Origin: CAVZCK01 sp963798805
GTDB taxonomy: Bacteria > Pseudomonadota > Alphaproteobacteria > Rhizobiales > Rhodomicrobiaceae
NCBI GenBank assembly: GCA_963798805.1
Contig: CAWCVC010000005.1
Location: 186,001 to 250,000, forward strand
Direction: 5' to 3'
Length of the DNA stretch: 64,000 nucleotides
The notes under the pieces are model-generated. The model saw only the letters and a program-made list of their open reading frames with translations, did no database searches and was not told the DNA's origin. Below are positions 33,090 to 42,821 of the stretch, piece after piece. Made by a program: the position numbers and the translations under genes. Numbering within the stretch: position 1 is the first letter of the stretch; every line of letters starts with the position of its first letter.

Positions 33090-35864
33090 ATGACCGGGCA
33101 AGCGAGGCAGCGCGTCGTGAAAGAGGAGAGCGGAACGTCTTTCGGCGCGCGCCGTGACGCGTCCACAGCCCTGCCGCCCGAAGAGCTGCCGGCGCCCGAA
33201 CTGGCGAATATGACGCCTATGATGGCGCAATATGCACGAATTAAGGCCGCTCATCCCGACTGCCTGCTTTTCTACCGCATGGGCGATTTCTTCGAGCTGT
33301 TCTTCGACGATGCCGTGGCAGCCGCGCGCGCGCTCGGCATCCAGCTCACAAAGCGCGGCAAGCATCAGGGCGATGACATCCCCATGTGCGGCGTGCCGGT
33401 CGTCCGGTCGGACGAATATCTGCAAAAGCTGATCGCCTGCGGCTTTCGCGTCGCCATTTGTGAGCAACTCGAGGACCCGGCCGAGGCCAAGAAGCGCGGG
33501 GCGAAGTCCGTCGTCAAGCGGGACGTGATCCGGCTAGTGACGCCGGGCACGATCACCGAAGAGGCGCTGCTCGATGCGGCGTCGAACTGTTTTCTGACCG
33601 CTCTTTACAGGACGCCCGGCGGCGATGGCGGCTTCGCGCTCGCCTCGGTCGACATCTCGACCGGCGAATGCCTGATCGGCGAATGCGCCGCCGCGGACCT
33701 TTCGGGCGAGATCGCGCGGCTTGCGCCGCGCGAGGTGCTTTTCGCTGATGCGCTCTCCGCCGACAAGGCTTTGCGGGCCGTCATCGGCCATGCGGGCGCG
33801 GCACTCACCCCGGTCCCCGACATCTATTTCAGCGCGAGCGCCGGGGAGGCGGCTCTGAAGCAGGAGCTTGGCGTTTCTGCCCTCGACGGCTTCGGCGCCT
33901 TCAGCCGGGGCGAGCTTGCCGCGGCTGGCGCTCTGCTCAAATATGTCGATATCACGCAGATCGGGCAAAAACCCGTGCTGCGCGCTCCGCAGCGCTCGGG
34001 CGGCGGCCGGTTTCTCGCCCTCGACGCCGCCAGCCGCGCCAATCTCGAACTCACGCGCTCGCTCTCCGGACAGAAGCAGGGCAGCCTGATCGAGGCCATC
34101 GACCGCACAGTGACGGGCGCCGGCAGCCGTGAACTGGCTGCGCGGGTTGCGAGCCCGCTCACCGATCCGGCCGCAATCAACGCCAGACTCGACGCGGTCG
34201 CCTTCCTTAAGGACCGGCAGATGCTACGGTCCCAGCTTCGCGACTGCCTCAAAGGGCTGCCCGATATTGCACGCGCACTCTCGCGCCTCGCGCTCGACCG
34301 CGGCGGTCCGCGCGACCTCGGCGGCTTGCGCGACGGTCTTATCTGCGCGACCGAACTCGCAAGGCTGCTGGCCGAGCCGCTGATGGGCGACGGCGCACCC
34401 GCCGAGATTTCATCGATTTCTGGCCAGCTCCGCGCAGGCGATGACGGTCTTCTCGGCACCTTGCGTGGCGCGCTCGCCGACGAGCTGCCGCATCTCAAGC
34501 GCGACGGAGCCTTCATCCGACGGGGCTTCAATGCCGATCTGGACGAGAACCGGCAGCTCCGCGACGACAGCCGGGGCATGATCGCGCGCCTTCAGGCCCG
34601 CTATGCCAGCGAGACCGGCGTCAAGGGCCTGAAGATCCGGCACAACAACATCCTCGGCTATTTCATCGAGACGACCGCCGCCAATGCCGGCGCGCTGCAG
34701 TCGCCGCCGCTCAGCGAGACCTTCCGCCATCGTCAGACGCTCGCCAATCAGGTCCGCTTCATCACCGACGAGCTGGCAAGCGCCGAGGCCCGCATCACCG
34801 GGGCAGCCGACCGCTCACTCGCCATCGAGCTGGAGCTGTTCGAGGAGCTGAAGCGCCTCGCGCTTGCCAATGAGCGCGCGCTGAGCGGCGCGGCGGCCGC
34901 GCTCGCAGCGCTCGACCATTATTGCGCGCTTGCTGAACTCGCCGAGGAGCAAGGCTATTGCCGCCCGATTGTCGACGAATCGGCAGCGTTTGCGGTCAAA
35001 GGCGGACGCCACCCGGTCGTCGAACAGGCGCTCGCCAAGACCCATGCCGGGCCCTTCATCGCCAATGGCTGTGATCTCAGCCGCAAAAGGCTGTGGATTG
35101 TCACCGGCCCGAATATGGGCGGCAAGTCGACCTTTCTGCGCCAGAATGCCCTGATCGCAATCCTTGCGCAAATGGGTGCCTTCGTGCCAGCGGATGCAGC
35201 CCATATCGGCGTCGCGGACCGTCTGTTCAGCCGCGTAGGCGCCTCGGACGATCTGGCGCGCGGGCGCTCGACGTTCATGGTCGAAATGGTCGAAACCGCC
35301 GCCATCCTCAATCAGGCGACGGACCGCTCGCTGGTCATTCTCGACGAGATCGGCCGCGGCACGTCGACCTTCGACGGCCTGTCGATCGCCTGGGCGACCT
35401 TGGAACAGCTTCATGACGTCAATTGCTGCCGCGCGCTCTTCGCCACGCATTATCACGAGCTGACGGCCATGGCGCAAAAGCTCGACAGCGCCATGAATGT
35501 CACCGTCGCCGTCAAGGAGTGGAAGGACAATATCGTCTTCCTGCATGAGGTCATTGCCGGCGCGGCGGACCGCTCCTATGGCATTCAGGTCGCCAAGCTT
35601 GCCGGACTGCCAGGACCGGTCATCGCACGGGCGCGCCAGGTGCTCGCCCGGCTGGAGAAGAGCCAGGGCAAGCCCAATATCGAAATTCTCGACGATCTGC
35701 CGCTTTTCGCCGCCTTGCAGCCAGCGGCGCCGGTCGAGCCGGTTCCCGCAGCGGCATCGGAGATCGCGAAGGCGCTCGACGAGCTCGACCCGGACAGCAT
35801 GACGCCGCGCGATGCACTCGATGCGCTCTACCGGCTCAAGTCTCTCGCGGGGGGGAAAGAATGA
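33090..35864 (+). CDS. mutS: DNA mismatch repair protein MutS
   Basis: MutS recognises base mismatches and starts repair. From the ATG at 33090 (924 residues; the frame is open to a GTG at 33051) it has the mismatch-binding domain with FYRMGDFFELFFDDA. Connector, lever and clamp domains follow. The ATPase has GPNMGGKSTFLRQ (Walker A, about residue 673), VILDEIGRGTSTFDG (Walker B) and FATHYHELTAM. The C-terminus has the short dimerisation tail DALDALYRLKSLA. The length is normal. There is a 108-base gap to the next gene. Confidence 0.97.
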   Translation: MTGQARQRVVKEESGTSFGARRDASTALPPEELPAPELANMTPMMAQYARIKAAHPDCLLFYRMGDFFELFFDDAVAAARALGIQLTKRGKHQGDDIPMCGVPVVRSDEYLQKLIACGFRVAICEQLEDPAEAKKRGAKSVVKRDVIRLVTPGTITEEALLDAASNCFLTALYRTPGGDGGFALASVDISTGECLIGECAAADLSGEIARLAPREVLFADALSADKALRAVIGHAGAALTPVPDIYFSASAGEAALKQELGVSALDGFGAFSRGELAAAGALLKYVDITQIGQKPVLRAPQRSGGGRFLALDAASRANLELTRSLSGQKQGSLIEAIDRTVTGAGSRELAARVASPLTDPAAINARLDAVAFLKDRQMLRSQLRDCLKGLPDIARALSRLALDRGGPRDLGGLRDGLICATELARLLAEPLMGDGAPAEISSISGQLRAGDDGLLGTLRGALADELPHLKRDGAFIRRGFNADLDENRQLRDDSRGMIARLQARYASETGVKGLKIRHNNILGYFIETTAANAGALQSPPLSETFRHRQTLANQVRFITDELASAEARITGAADRSLAIELELFEELKRLALANERALSGAAAALAALDHYCALAELAEEQGYCRPIVDESAAFAVKGGRHPVVEQALAKTHAGPFIANGCDLSRKRLWIVTGPNMGGKSTFLRQNALIAILAQMGAFVPADAAHIGVADRLFSRVGASDDLARGRSTFMVEMVETAAILNQATDRSLVILDEIGRGTSTFDGLSIAWATLEQLHDVNCCRALFATHYHELTAMAQKLDSAMNVTVAVKEWKDNIVFLHEVIAGAADRSYGIQVAKLAGLPGPVIARARQVLARLEKSQGKPNIEILDDLPLFAALQPAAPVEPVPAAASEIAKALDELDPDSMTPRDALDALYRLKSLAGGKE

Positions 35865-35972
35865 AACGGCTTGGCCAACGCGCGCTTATGCGCTTCACAA
35901 GTCGCCCGCTCCCGGTGTAAGCCCTTTGGCGCGAGTCCTGCGGCGCTTCATAAAGGATGAAACGACTCGACA

Positions 35973-36947
35973 ATGGCGATACCGCTCAATAGCTCGACAT
36001 TGGTGACAGTATTCGGCGGCTCCGGATTCGTCGGACGCTACGTCGTTCAGGCGCTGGCCAAGACCGGCTGCCGTGTGCGCGTGGCGGTCAGGCGCCCGGC
36101 CGGTGCCATCTTTCTGCAACCGCTCGGCAGCGTTGGCCAGATCCATCCGGTTCAGGCCAATCTTCGCGATGAAGCCTCCGTCAGGCGCGCAGTCGAGGGC
36201 GCGGACGGCGTCATCAACCTCGTCGGGATTTTGCAGTCGTCAGGCAAGCGGACCTTCGAGGCCATTCACGCGAAAGGCGCAGGACTTGTCGCCCGAGCGG
36301 CGAGAGATGCCGGCGCCCGGGCACTTGTCCATGTCTCGGCCATCGGCGCGAACCGGTCGAGCCGATCGGCTTACGCGCGCAGCAAGGCCGAGGGTGAGGA
36401 TCTGGTCCGCGACGCCTTCCCCGATGCCATCATCCTCAGGCCGTCGATCGTCTTCGGGCCGGAGGACGCATTCTTCAATCGCTTTGCCTCCATTGCGCGC
36501 TTCTCGCCGGTTATGCCGCTGATCGGCGGCGGCAAGACTCGTTTTCAGCCCGTATTCGCAGGCGATGTCGGCCGAGCCGCCGTCGCGGGTCTCGACGGCC
36601 ACGCGCGGCCCGGAGTCCCCTATGAGCTCGGCGGGCCGGCGGTCTACACATTCCGCCAAATTCTCGATCTCATCGCGGAATATACGGGCCGCAAACGGCT
36701 CTATATTTCGATCCCGTTCTGGCTTGCCAAGATCCAGGGGTTCTTTCTGCAGATGCTGCCCGATGCGCCGTTGACGGTCGATCAGGTGCGTCTGCTCCAA
36801 ACGGACAATGTCGTCAGCGAGGACGCCAAGGCCGAGGGCCGCACGCTCGAATATCTCGGCATCGAGCCGCGCGCTGTCGAACTGGTGGTACCGAGCTATC
36901 TAGTCCGTTTCCGCCCGCGGGGCGAGTTTTCCATACGCGCGATCTGA
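35973..36947 (+). CDS. Complex I NDUFA9-like NAD-dependent epimerase/dehydratase family protein
   Basis: The 324-residue protein has an N-terminal Rossmann fold (VTVFGGSGFVGRYVVQAL) and the SDR strand GVINLVGIL. The atypical catalytic region HVSAIGANRSSRSAYARSKAEGE retains the YxxxK signature. This pattern is typical of the bacterial relatives of the complex I subunit NDUFA9. Bacterial members often lie near respiratory genes, but here the neighbours are mutS and a GST. Substrate unknown. Confidence 0.88.
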   Translation: MAIPLNSSTLVTVFGGSGFVGRYVVQALAKTGCRVRVAVRRPAGAIFLQPLGSVGQIHPVQANLRDEASVRRAVEGADGVINLVGILQSSGKRTFEAIHAKGAGLVARAARDAGARALVHVSAIGANRSSRSAYARSKAEGEDLVRDAFPDAIILRPSIVFGPEDAFFNRFASIARFSPVMPLIGGGKTRFQPVFAGDVGRAAVAGLDGHARPGVPYELGGPAVYTFRQILDLIAEYTGRKRLYISIPFWLAKIQGFFLQMLPDAPLTVDQVRLLQTDNVVSEDAKAEGRTLEYLGIEPRAVELVVPSYLVRFRPRGEFSIRAI

Positions 36948-37166
36948 GCGCGGCGAAATTAGCAAGGGCATTGCAAGGCCCGAATTGCGTGTTAACATTT
37001 TTATTGTGCCCGTTTGGAGCAGCTATTGAGCGCCTTTAAGGCTCGTTAACCAACCGCGTTGTTTCGCCCACGGCGACTACGCCGGAGTAATATTGGGTCG
37101 CTATAGTTTCGTCTTGCAACGACACAGGACCTGGGACAAGCGCCGGCGCGCTGGACTTCGCTGCAG

Positions 37167-37865
37167 ATGCTGAGACTTATCCATTACCCGCTCTGCCCGT
37201 TTTCGCGCTCGATCCGGCTCGCGCTCGCCGAGTGCAGCATGGTCGTCGAGCTCGAAGAGGAACGGCCCTGGGCCTGGCGGCAGGATTTTTTGATGCTCAA
37301 CCCGGCCGGCACCTTGCCCGTGCTGGTGCAGCGGCAGGGGTTCGTACTCGCTGGCTCCTACGCGATTTCCGAATATCTCGCCGAAACGCATGGCAAGCTG
37401 AACGGTGAAGGCCCGCCGCGCAACCTCCCGCTTCCCGGCTCGACTATCGAGCGGGCTGAGGCTCGCCGGCTCGTCGACTGGTTCCATTCGAAGATGTATG
37501 ACGAGGCGAGCCGCTATTTTCTCGAGGAGCGCGTCTATCAGCGCTTTGCCGATTTCGGCCGGACGACACCGGACACGGAGATTATCCGGGCTGGACGCAG
37601 CAATTTGCGTTACCATCTGAGCTATATCTGCCATTTACTCGAAAAACGGCAGTGGCTCGCCGGGGAAGAGCTGAGCTTCGCCGATCTGGCCGCGGCAGGA
37701 CATCTGTCTGTGCTCGACTATCTGGGCGAAGTGCCCTGGGAGGAATTTCCCAAGGCGAAGAGCTGGTACGGGGCGATGAAGGCGAGGCCATCATTCCGCT
37801 CGCTGCTTGCCGACCGCCTGCCCGGTGTGCCGCCGCCGCAAATCTATGCGGAGCTCGAATTCTGA
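37167..37865 (+). CDS. Glutathione S-transferase family protein
   Basis: The 232-residue protein begins with the thioredoxin-like GST domain (LRLIHYPLCPFSRSIRLAL; residue limit respected as LIHYPLCPFSRSIRL), with LNPAGTLPVLVQRQG (cis-Pro) and SYAISEYLAE. The C-terminal helical domain (about 85-225) has SFADLAAAGHLSVLDYLG, the N-capping motif of GST proteins. The CPFSR loop could use Cys or Ser. Its stop lies five bases before queG, so the two are probably cotranscribed. Confidence 0.92.
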   Translation: MLRLIHYPLCPFSRSIRLALAECSMVVELEEERPWAWRQDFLMLNPAGTLPVLVQRQGFVLAGSYAISEYLAETHGKLNGEGPPRNLPLPGSTIERAEARRLVDWFHSKMYDEASRYFLEERVYQRFADFGRTTPDTEIIRAGRSNLRYHLSYICHLLEKRQWLAGEELSFADLAAAGHLSVLDYLGEVPWEEFPKAKSWYGAMKARPSFRSLLADRLPGVPPPQIYAELEF

Positions 37866-37870
37866 CTGCG

Positions 37871-39043
37871 ATGTCAGCCTGTGTTGCCGAAACGGACGGC
37901 CCAACTGCCCTTCTGACGCTCAAGACCGAACTCCTTAGCCGCGCGCGGGCTGAGGGCTTTGACGCAATTGGCGTGGCCGCGCCGGATGGGATTGGCCGCG
38001 CCGGCGAGCGGCTTGCCGCTTTTCTCGCCGAGGGCATGCATGGCGACATGGACTGGCTGGCGGCGCATGCGCGGCGCCGCCGGCATCCGGCTGCGCTCTG
38101 GCCCGACGTGCGCTCGATCGTCATGCTCGGCATGAATTACGGGCCGGAGACCGATCCGCTCGATGTTCTGAAAGACCGCTGGCGTGGCGCGATTTCCGTC
38201 TATGCGCAAGGCCGCGACTATCACGACGTCATCAAGGGAAAGCTCAAGACCATCGCAGGATGGCTGCATCGCCAGACGGGAGCGGACGTCAAAGTCTTCG
38301 TCGACACCGCGCCGGTGATGGAAAAGCCCCTGGCCGAGGCAGCCGGCATCGGCTGGCAGGGCAAGCACACCAACCTCGTTTCGCGCGAATTCGGCTCTTG
38401 GCTGTTTCTCGGCGCGATCTTCACCAGCGCTGAGCTGCCGCCGGACGCCGCCGAGGCGGATCATTGCGGCAATTGCCGCCGCTGCCTCGACATCTGCCCG
38501 ACAGATGCGTTTCCCGCGCCCTACCGGCTCGATCCCCGCCGCTGCATCTCCTATCTGACCATCGAGCATAAGGGCCATATTGCGCGCGAATTCCGAAAGC
38601 CGATGGGCAACCGCATCTATGGCTGCGACGACTGCCTCGCCGTCTGCCCCTGGAACAAATTCGCCGAGACCGCGCGCGAGGCGAAGTATGCGGCAAGGCC
38701 GATGACGGACGGCGCGCCGCTTTCCGAGTTGCTCGCGCTCGACGATACCGCATTCCGTAAGGCATTCGCCGGCTCGCCGATCAAACGCACCGGCCACGGC
38801 CGCTTCATCCGCAATGTGCTGATCGCCGCCGGCAATTCCGGCGAGGCCGATCTGCTGCCCCAGGTGATCGGCCTCCTTAGCGACGGAAGTACGCTGGTGC
38901 GGGCCATGGCGGTCTGGGCGGCACAGCAACTCCTCGCCGATGACGCGGAGGCCTTCGCCAGCTTGCGCGCAGCGCATCTTCCGCTGGAGGCGGACGATGC
39001 GGTTCGCGGCGAGTGGCTTTGCGAGGCCGGAGATGCAGCATGA
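37871..39043 (+). CDS. queG: Epoxyqueuosine reductase QueG
   Basis: QueG performs the last step of queuosine synthesis in tRNA, reducing epoxyqueuosine with a cobalamin and two [4Fe-4S] clusters. The protein (390 residues from the ATG at 37871) has YAQGRDYHDVIKGKL, VDTAPVMEKPLAEAAGIGW and the cluster motifs CGNCRRCLDICPTDAF and CDDCLAVCPWNKF. A C-terminal HEAT-like segment follows. It starts five bases after the GST gene and its stop overlaps the next ATG by four bases (ATGA). Confidence 0.96.
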   Translation: MSACVAETDGPTALLTLKTELLSRARAEGFDAIGVAAPDGIGRAGERLAAFLAEGMHGDMDWLAAHARRRRHPAALWPDVRSIVMLGMNYGPETDPLDVLKDRWRGAISVYAQGRDYHDVIKGKLKTIAGWLHRQTGADVKVFVDTAPVMEKPLAEAAGIGWQGKHTNLVSREFGSWLFLGAIFTSAELPPDAAEADHCGNCRRCLDICPTDAFPAPYRLDPRRCISYLTIEHKGHIAREFRKPMGNRIYGCDDCLAVCPWNKFAETAREAKYAARPMTDGAPLSELLALDDTAFRKAFAGSPIKRTGHGRFIRNVLIAAGNSGEADLLPQVIGLLSDGSTLVRAMAVWAAQQLLADDAEAFASLRAAHLPLEADDAVRGEWLCEAGDAA

Positions 39044-39915
39044 GCACGCTTTTGGCCGTCGGCTTCGGTTATTCGGCGGCTGTCCTTGCCGCCCGCCTGA
39101 AAGCGAGCGAATGGCGCATCATCGGCACCGCCCGCAACGCGGCCGGCCTGCGGGCGGTCAAAGCGAAAGGCTACGAAGCCGTCCCCTTCTCTGGTGATGT
39201 GGACTCCGTTCCACTGCGCGCGTCCATTCGCGAGGCGACGCACCTGCTGATCTCAGCGCCACCCGGCGCTGATGGCGATCCGCTGCTGCGCTATCACGCC
39301 GACGACCTCCTGCACGCACCAAATCTCGCCTGGATCGGTTATCTTTCGACCGTCGGCGTCTATGGCAACCACCAGGGCGCCTGGGTAGACGAGGCAACCC
39401 CGCCCGCAGCTTGCGCTCAGCGGAGCGTCTGGCGGCTCGCGGCTGAACAGGCATGGCAGGACTTGGCGGGCTCGCATTGGGCATCTTTGCAGATTTTCCG
39501 GCTAGCCGGCATCTACGGTCCGGGGCGCAACGCCCTGGAGCGCTTACGCGCCGGGCAAGAGCGGCGCATCATCAAGCTGGGGCAGGTCTTCAACCGCATT
39601 CACGTAGAGGATATCGCCGCAACGGTCGAAGCCGGCCTTCGCGCAGGCAAGAAGGCCACGGGCGTCTTCAATGTCGCCGATGACGAGCCGGCGCCGCCGC
39701 AGGATGTGATCGCCTATGCCGCCGAATTGCTCGGCATGGAGCCGCCGCCGCTCGTCCCCTTCGAGCAGGCCGATCTCAGCCCGATGGCGCGCAGCTTCTA
39801 CGGCGAGAACAAGCGCGTACGTAATGGCCGCATCAAGGCCGATCTCGGCGTCACGCTCGCCTTTCCGACCTACCGCGAGGGTCTCCGCGCACTGGCCACC
39901 GAACTCAACTGGTGA
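39040..39915 (+). CDS. SDR-family NAD(P)-dependent oxidoreductase (YeeZ-like)
   Basis: The 291-residue protein starts LLAVGFGYSAAVLAARL, a variant Rossmann nucleotide loop. It has YLSTVGVYGNHQGAWVDE and IFRLAGIYGPGRNALERLR, and RIHVEDIAATV, which match extended SDR proteins of the YeeZ type. The substrate is unknown. It is coupled to queG by an ATGA overlap. Its 3' end overlaps the convergent hydrolase gene by 11 bases. Confidence 0.87.
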   Translation: MSTLLAVGFGYSAAVLAARLKASEWRIIGTARNAAGLRAVKAKGYEAVPFSGDVDSVPLRASIREATHLLISAPPGADGDPLLRYHADDLLHAPNLAWIGYLSTVGVYGNHQGAWVDEATPPAACAQRSVWRLAAEQAWQDLAGSHWASLQIFRLAGIYGPGRNALERLRAGQERRIIKLGQVFNRIHVEDIAATVEAGLRAGKKATGVFNVADDEPAPPQDVIAYAAELLGMEPPPLVPFEQADLSPMARSFYGENKRVRNGRIKADLGVTLAFPTYREGLRALATELNW

Positions 39916-40687
39916 ATTCGGTGATGGTCGAGCGCAACAGCGCCAGATCCTGATCGCGGGAGAGCCGGTGCTCGGCGTCCTTGACCAGCGTCAGCCGCAC
40001 ATCGTCCCCGCTAAGCAGGCTGACGAGTTTCAGCGCGTGCTCCCACAGGACATCCGGGTCTCGCATGCCTTGAAGAATCCGCACTGGATAGCCGGGATCG
40101 AACGAACCGCCGCCAATGAGATGCTTGCGGCCTTCCTCGATCAGCGCGCGGGTAATCGCATAAGGCTCGCCATAATCCGACGGCCAGTAATAGACACCGT
40201 CGCGCTCCAGAGCCTGTTTCGCCTCGGCGGTAAATTGCTGCCACATCAGCTCTTCGGTCATGTCCCAGGCGGGAGCGATCAGCACCATCGCTTTGAGCCG
40301 CCCGCCTTGGCCCTGCTCGACGAGCTTGCGTGCCAGCAGCAGCGCCAGCCAGCCGCCCATGCTTGATCCGACGATGATCTGCGGTCCTTCGGTCAGTTTG
40401 TCGAAGCAAAGCAGCGATTCGGTCAGCCAGTCCCCGATGGTGAAATCCTCTATCCGCCCCGAAGACTGTCCGTGACCCGAATAGTCGAAGCGAAGCAGCG
40501 CGGTCCCATCCTCTTCCGCCCAGGACGCCAGAGCGCTTGCCTTGGTGCTGATCATGTCCGACTTGAAGCCCGGCAGCCAGACGAGGCCGGGCACATCCGG
40601 GCGCCGGCCGGCCGAGCGGAGATAGGCGATTTTTCGCGGCGGCCGCCCTTCGGCGGTCACATCGAGGAATTGCGTGGACGTGCTCAT
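39905..40687 (-). CDS. Alpha/beta hydrolase
   Basis: The 260-residue protein has LVWLPGFKSDMISTKA (oxyanion region), LLRFDYSGHGQSSG, the nucleophile elbow IVGSSMGGWLALLLA, a catalytic Asp near GMRDPDVLWEHA, and His in KDAEHRLSRDQD. Several similar proteins are described as esterases, thioesterases or depalmitoylases, but the substrate here is unknown. The start is the ATG at 40687; the frame stays open further upstream, but only as a shadow of the divergent glycosyltransferase gene. Confidence 0.88.
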   Translation of the reverse strand: MSTSTQFLDVTAEGRPPRKIAYLRSAGRRPDVPGLVWLPGFKSDMISTKASALASWAEEDGTALLRFDYSGHGQSSGRIEDFTIGDWLTESLLCFDKLTEGPQIIVGSSMGGWLALLLARKLVEQGQGGRLKAMVLIAPAWDMTEELMWQQFTAEAKQALERDGVYYWPSDYGEPYAITRALIEEGRKHLIGGGSFDPGYPVRILQGMRDPDVLWEHALKLVSLLSGDDVRLTLVKDAEHRLSRDQDLALLRSTITEFTS

Positions 40688-40780
40688 GTCTCTATTAGCT
40701 TTGGCTCTGGTCAGCTGTGCCGCCGCAATCTGCCACGCCAGCCAGCCAAAGCCAACGCCCGATCTCCCTTGTCCAGCGCC

Positions 40781-42028
40781 ATGCCCGATAGGCCAGTCAT
40801 TCTCCAGATCATTCCGGCGCTCGATGCGGGCGGAGCCGAGCGGACCGTCGTCGAGGTCGCCGAGGCGATTGTTCGAGCGGGCGGGGCCGCGCTCGTCGCA
40901 AGCGAGGGCGGGCGCCTGGAAGGGGAGCTGGCGGAAGCGGGCAGCGAGCTGATCCGGTTTCCGGCATCGGCGAAAAATCCGCTCACCATTCTTGCCAACG
41001 CTCACAAGCTGCAAAGGCTGATCGCCGAGCGTGGCATCAGCCTCGTTCATGCGCGCAGCCGCGCCCCGGCCTGGAGCGCGCTTCTGGCGGCGAGGCGGGC
41101 CGGCGTGCCGTTCGTCACCACCTATCACGGCGTCTATAATCAGAAGAGCGCGCTGAAGAGCTGGTACAACGGCGTCATGGCGCGCGGCGACATCGTCATC
41201 GCCAATTCGCATTACACGGCGGATGTGGTTCGCGCCCGGCACAAAACCCCGCCGGAGCGGCTTCGCGTCATCTATCGCGGCGTCGATCTGGAGCGGTTTT
41301 CGCCGTCGGCCGTGGCGCCGGAGCGCGCCGCGGCGCTGCGGGCGACATGGGGCGTATCCCCGGAGGCCCGCATCGTGCTTCTGGCGGCGAGGCTGACGCG
41401 CTGGAAGGGCCAGCACGTCGCCATCGGCGCCGCGTCGCAGCTCCTCGCCCGGCCGGAATTCGGCGATGTGGTTTTCATTCTGGCGGGCGACGATCAGGGC
41501 CGGACAGCCTATCGCGACGAGCTTGCCGCCCGGATCGCCGCCCTCGGCCTGACGGGCCGCGTGCTAATGCCCGGCCACTGCGGCGACATGCCGGCAGCGT
41601 TCCTGGCAGCCTCGCTGGCCATCGTGACCTCGATCGAACCCGAAGCCTTCGGGCGGATCTCGGCCGAGGCGCAGGCCATGAGCCGTCCGGTCGTCGTCAG
41701 CGAGATCGGCGCATTGCCGGAAACGATCATCGCCGCCGGGCGTTCGGGGATCGCGGGAGACGCAACCGGGTGGATCGTGTCGTCAGGCGATGAGACCGCG
41801 CTTGCTGCGCGGCTGGCCGAGGCAATTTCTCTACCCGTCGGGAAGTTAGCGGCAATGGGAGAAGCCGCCCGCCGCCATGCAGCGTCCCGCTTCTCTAAAC
41901 TGGCGCTGCAGCGCCATACGCTGCAAGTCTATGATGACTTGCTCAATAGTATGCTTCGGGCGACCTTCGACCGAAATTTAACAGGAAATGAGGATTTTAT
42001 GTCATCCTTACACAGAATTCCGTCTTAG
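40781..42028 (+). CDS. Glycosyltransferase family 4 protein
   Basis: The 415-residue protein has a GT-B fold. The acceptor half contains QIIPALDAGGAERTVVEVAE and TYHGVYNQKSALKSWYN; the donor half contains VIYRGVDLERFSP, LLAARLTRWKGQHVAI and SIEPEAFGRISAEAQAMSRP with the GT4 E-X7-E pattern. It is probably a lipopolysaccharide or capsule sugar transferase. It is divergent from the hydrolase gene (93-base gap), about 150 bases before infC. Confidence 0.91.
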   Translation: MPDRPVILQIIPALDAGGAERTVVEVAEAIVRAGGAALVASEGGRLEGELAEAGSELIRFPASAKNPLTILANAHKLQRLIAERGISLVHARSRAPAWSALLAARRAGVPFVTTYHGVYNQKSALKSWYNGVMARGDIVIANSHYTADVVRARHKTPPERLRVIYRGVDLERFSPSAVAPERAAALRATWGVSPEARIVLLAARLTRWKGQHVAIGAASQLLARPEFGDVVFILAGDDQGRTAYRDELAARIAALGLTGRVLMPGHCGDMPAAFLAASLAIVTSIEPEAFGRISAEAQAMSRPVVVSEIGALPETIIAAGRSGIAGDATGWIVSSGDETALAARLAEAISLPVGKLAAMGEAARRHAASRFSKLALQRHTLQVYDDLLNSMLRATFDRNLTGNEDFMSSLHRIPS

Positions 42029-42058
42029 TTTATTTGGACCGGCCTGCAATTCTGTTGA

Positions 42059-42087
42059 CTTGTCAAGCGGGATTATTGATCCTATGT
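42059..42087 (+). promoter_or_regulatory. Candidate housekeeping promoter of infC
   Basis: CTTGTC, 17 bases, CTATGT. This matches the alphaproteobacterial consensus CTTGAC-N17-CTATAT with one mismatch in each box. A start near 42094 would give a leader of about 88 bases. That leader can fold, with CTCCGC/GCGGAG outer pairing and a GCTTGAA/TTTCAAGC inner stem (42090-42160). Confidence 0.45.
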
Positions 42088-42181
42088 GACCAACTCCGCG
42101 AAGCGCGCCCAGCTTGAACCGAAGGTTTCAAGCATGAGCGGGTGGGGCGGAGCTGTTTGAACAATATAAGGAGACTTACCA

Positions 42182-42712
42182 ATTCGCAGACCGGTGAGAA
42201 GCGAGCCAAGCAAGGACGGTCCTCGCGTTAACGACGCCATTACTGCCCGAGAAATCCAGCTCATAGACGAGGCTGGTGAAAACCACGGAGTCGTCAGCCG
42301 GCGCGATGCTCTCGCGCGCGCTGAAGAAGCCGGTTTGGATCTTGTCGAGGTCGGAAATTCCAATCCGCCCGTCTGCAAGATCATGGATTTCGGCAAATAC
42401 AAGTACCAGGCTCAGAAAAAAGCCTCCGAAGCCCGAAAGAAGCAGAAGACGGTCGAAGTCAAGGAAATCAAGCTCCGCCCGAATATCGACACGCATGATT
42501 ATGACGTGAAGTTCCGGGCTATGCAGCGCTTCTTCGAAGAGGGCGACAAGGTCAAGGTGACATTGCGCTTCAGAGGCCGGGAAATGGCTCATCAGGAGCT
42601 GGGATACCAGCTTCTGCAGCGGTTGAGAGAGCAGGCGGAAGGCTTCGCCAAGGTGGAAGTCGAGCCTAAGCTCGAAGGCCGGCAGATGATCATGATCCTC
42701 GCGCCGCGTTAA
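42182..42712 (+). CDS. infC: Translation initiation factor IF-3
   Basis: IF-3 checks the start codon during initiation. The start is the rare ATT at 42182, with AAGGAG eight bases upstream at 42168-42173; a GTG at 42194 is less well placed. infC is classically initiated at ATT, and IF-3 represses its own translation through that codon. The protein (176 residues) has GPRVNDAITAREIQLID, NPPVCKIMDFGKYKY, and the C-terminal domain with EIKLRPNIDTHDYDVK and GREMAHQELG. Confidence 0.96.
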   Translation: MRRPVRSEPSKDGPRVNDAITAREIQLIDEAGENHGVVSRRDALARAEEAGLDLVEVGNSNPPVCKIMDFGKYKYQAQKKASEARKKQKTVEVKEIKLRPNIDTHDYDVKFRAMQRFFEEGDKVKVTLRFRGREMAHQELGYQLLQRLREQAEGFAKVEVEPKLEGRQMIMILAPR

Positions 42713-42763
42713 TGCGGTGGTGATGTCATCTGATTGCCGGACCACCTAACGCGGATTAAAAAA

Positions 42764-42794
42764 GCGCCGAGCCTCCAAAAGAGGAACTCGGCGC
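42764..42794 (-). terminator. Intrinsic terminator on the minus strand, opposite the end of infC
   Basis: On the minus strand GCGCCGAG and CTCGGCGC form a stem with an inner CCTC/GAGG pairing, followed by TTTTTTAAT. The T-run is on the minus side only, so this ends a minus-strand transcript, the small gene at 42822-42932. It can also fold in the infC transcript. Confidence 0.8.
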
Positions 42795-42821
42795 GCGAGA
42801 CCGCAATCGACAATGTTGCCG

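Noticed and set aside
40688..41416. Apparent N-terminal extension of the alpha/beta hydrolase by about 243 residues.
   Set aside because: The extension overlaps the divergent GT4 gene and has no domain; the hydrolase family start is the ATG at 40687.
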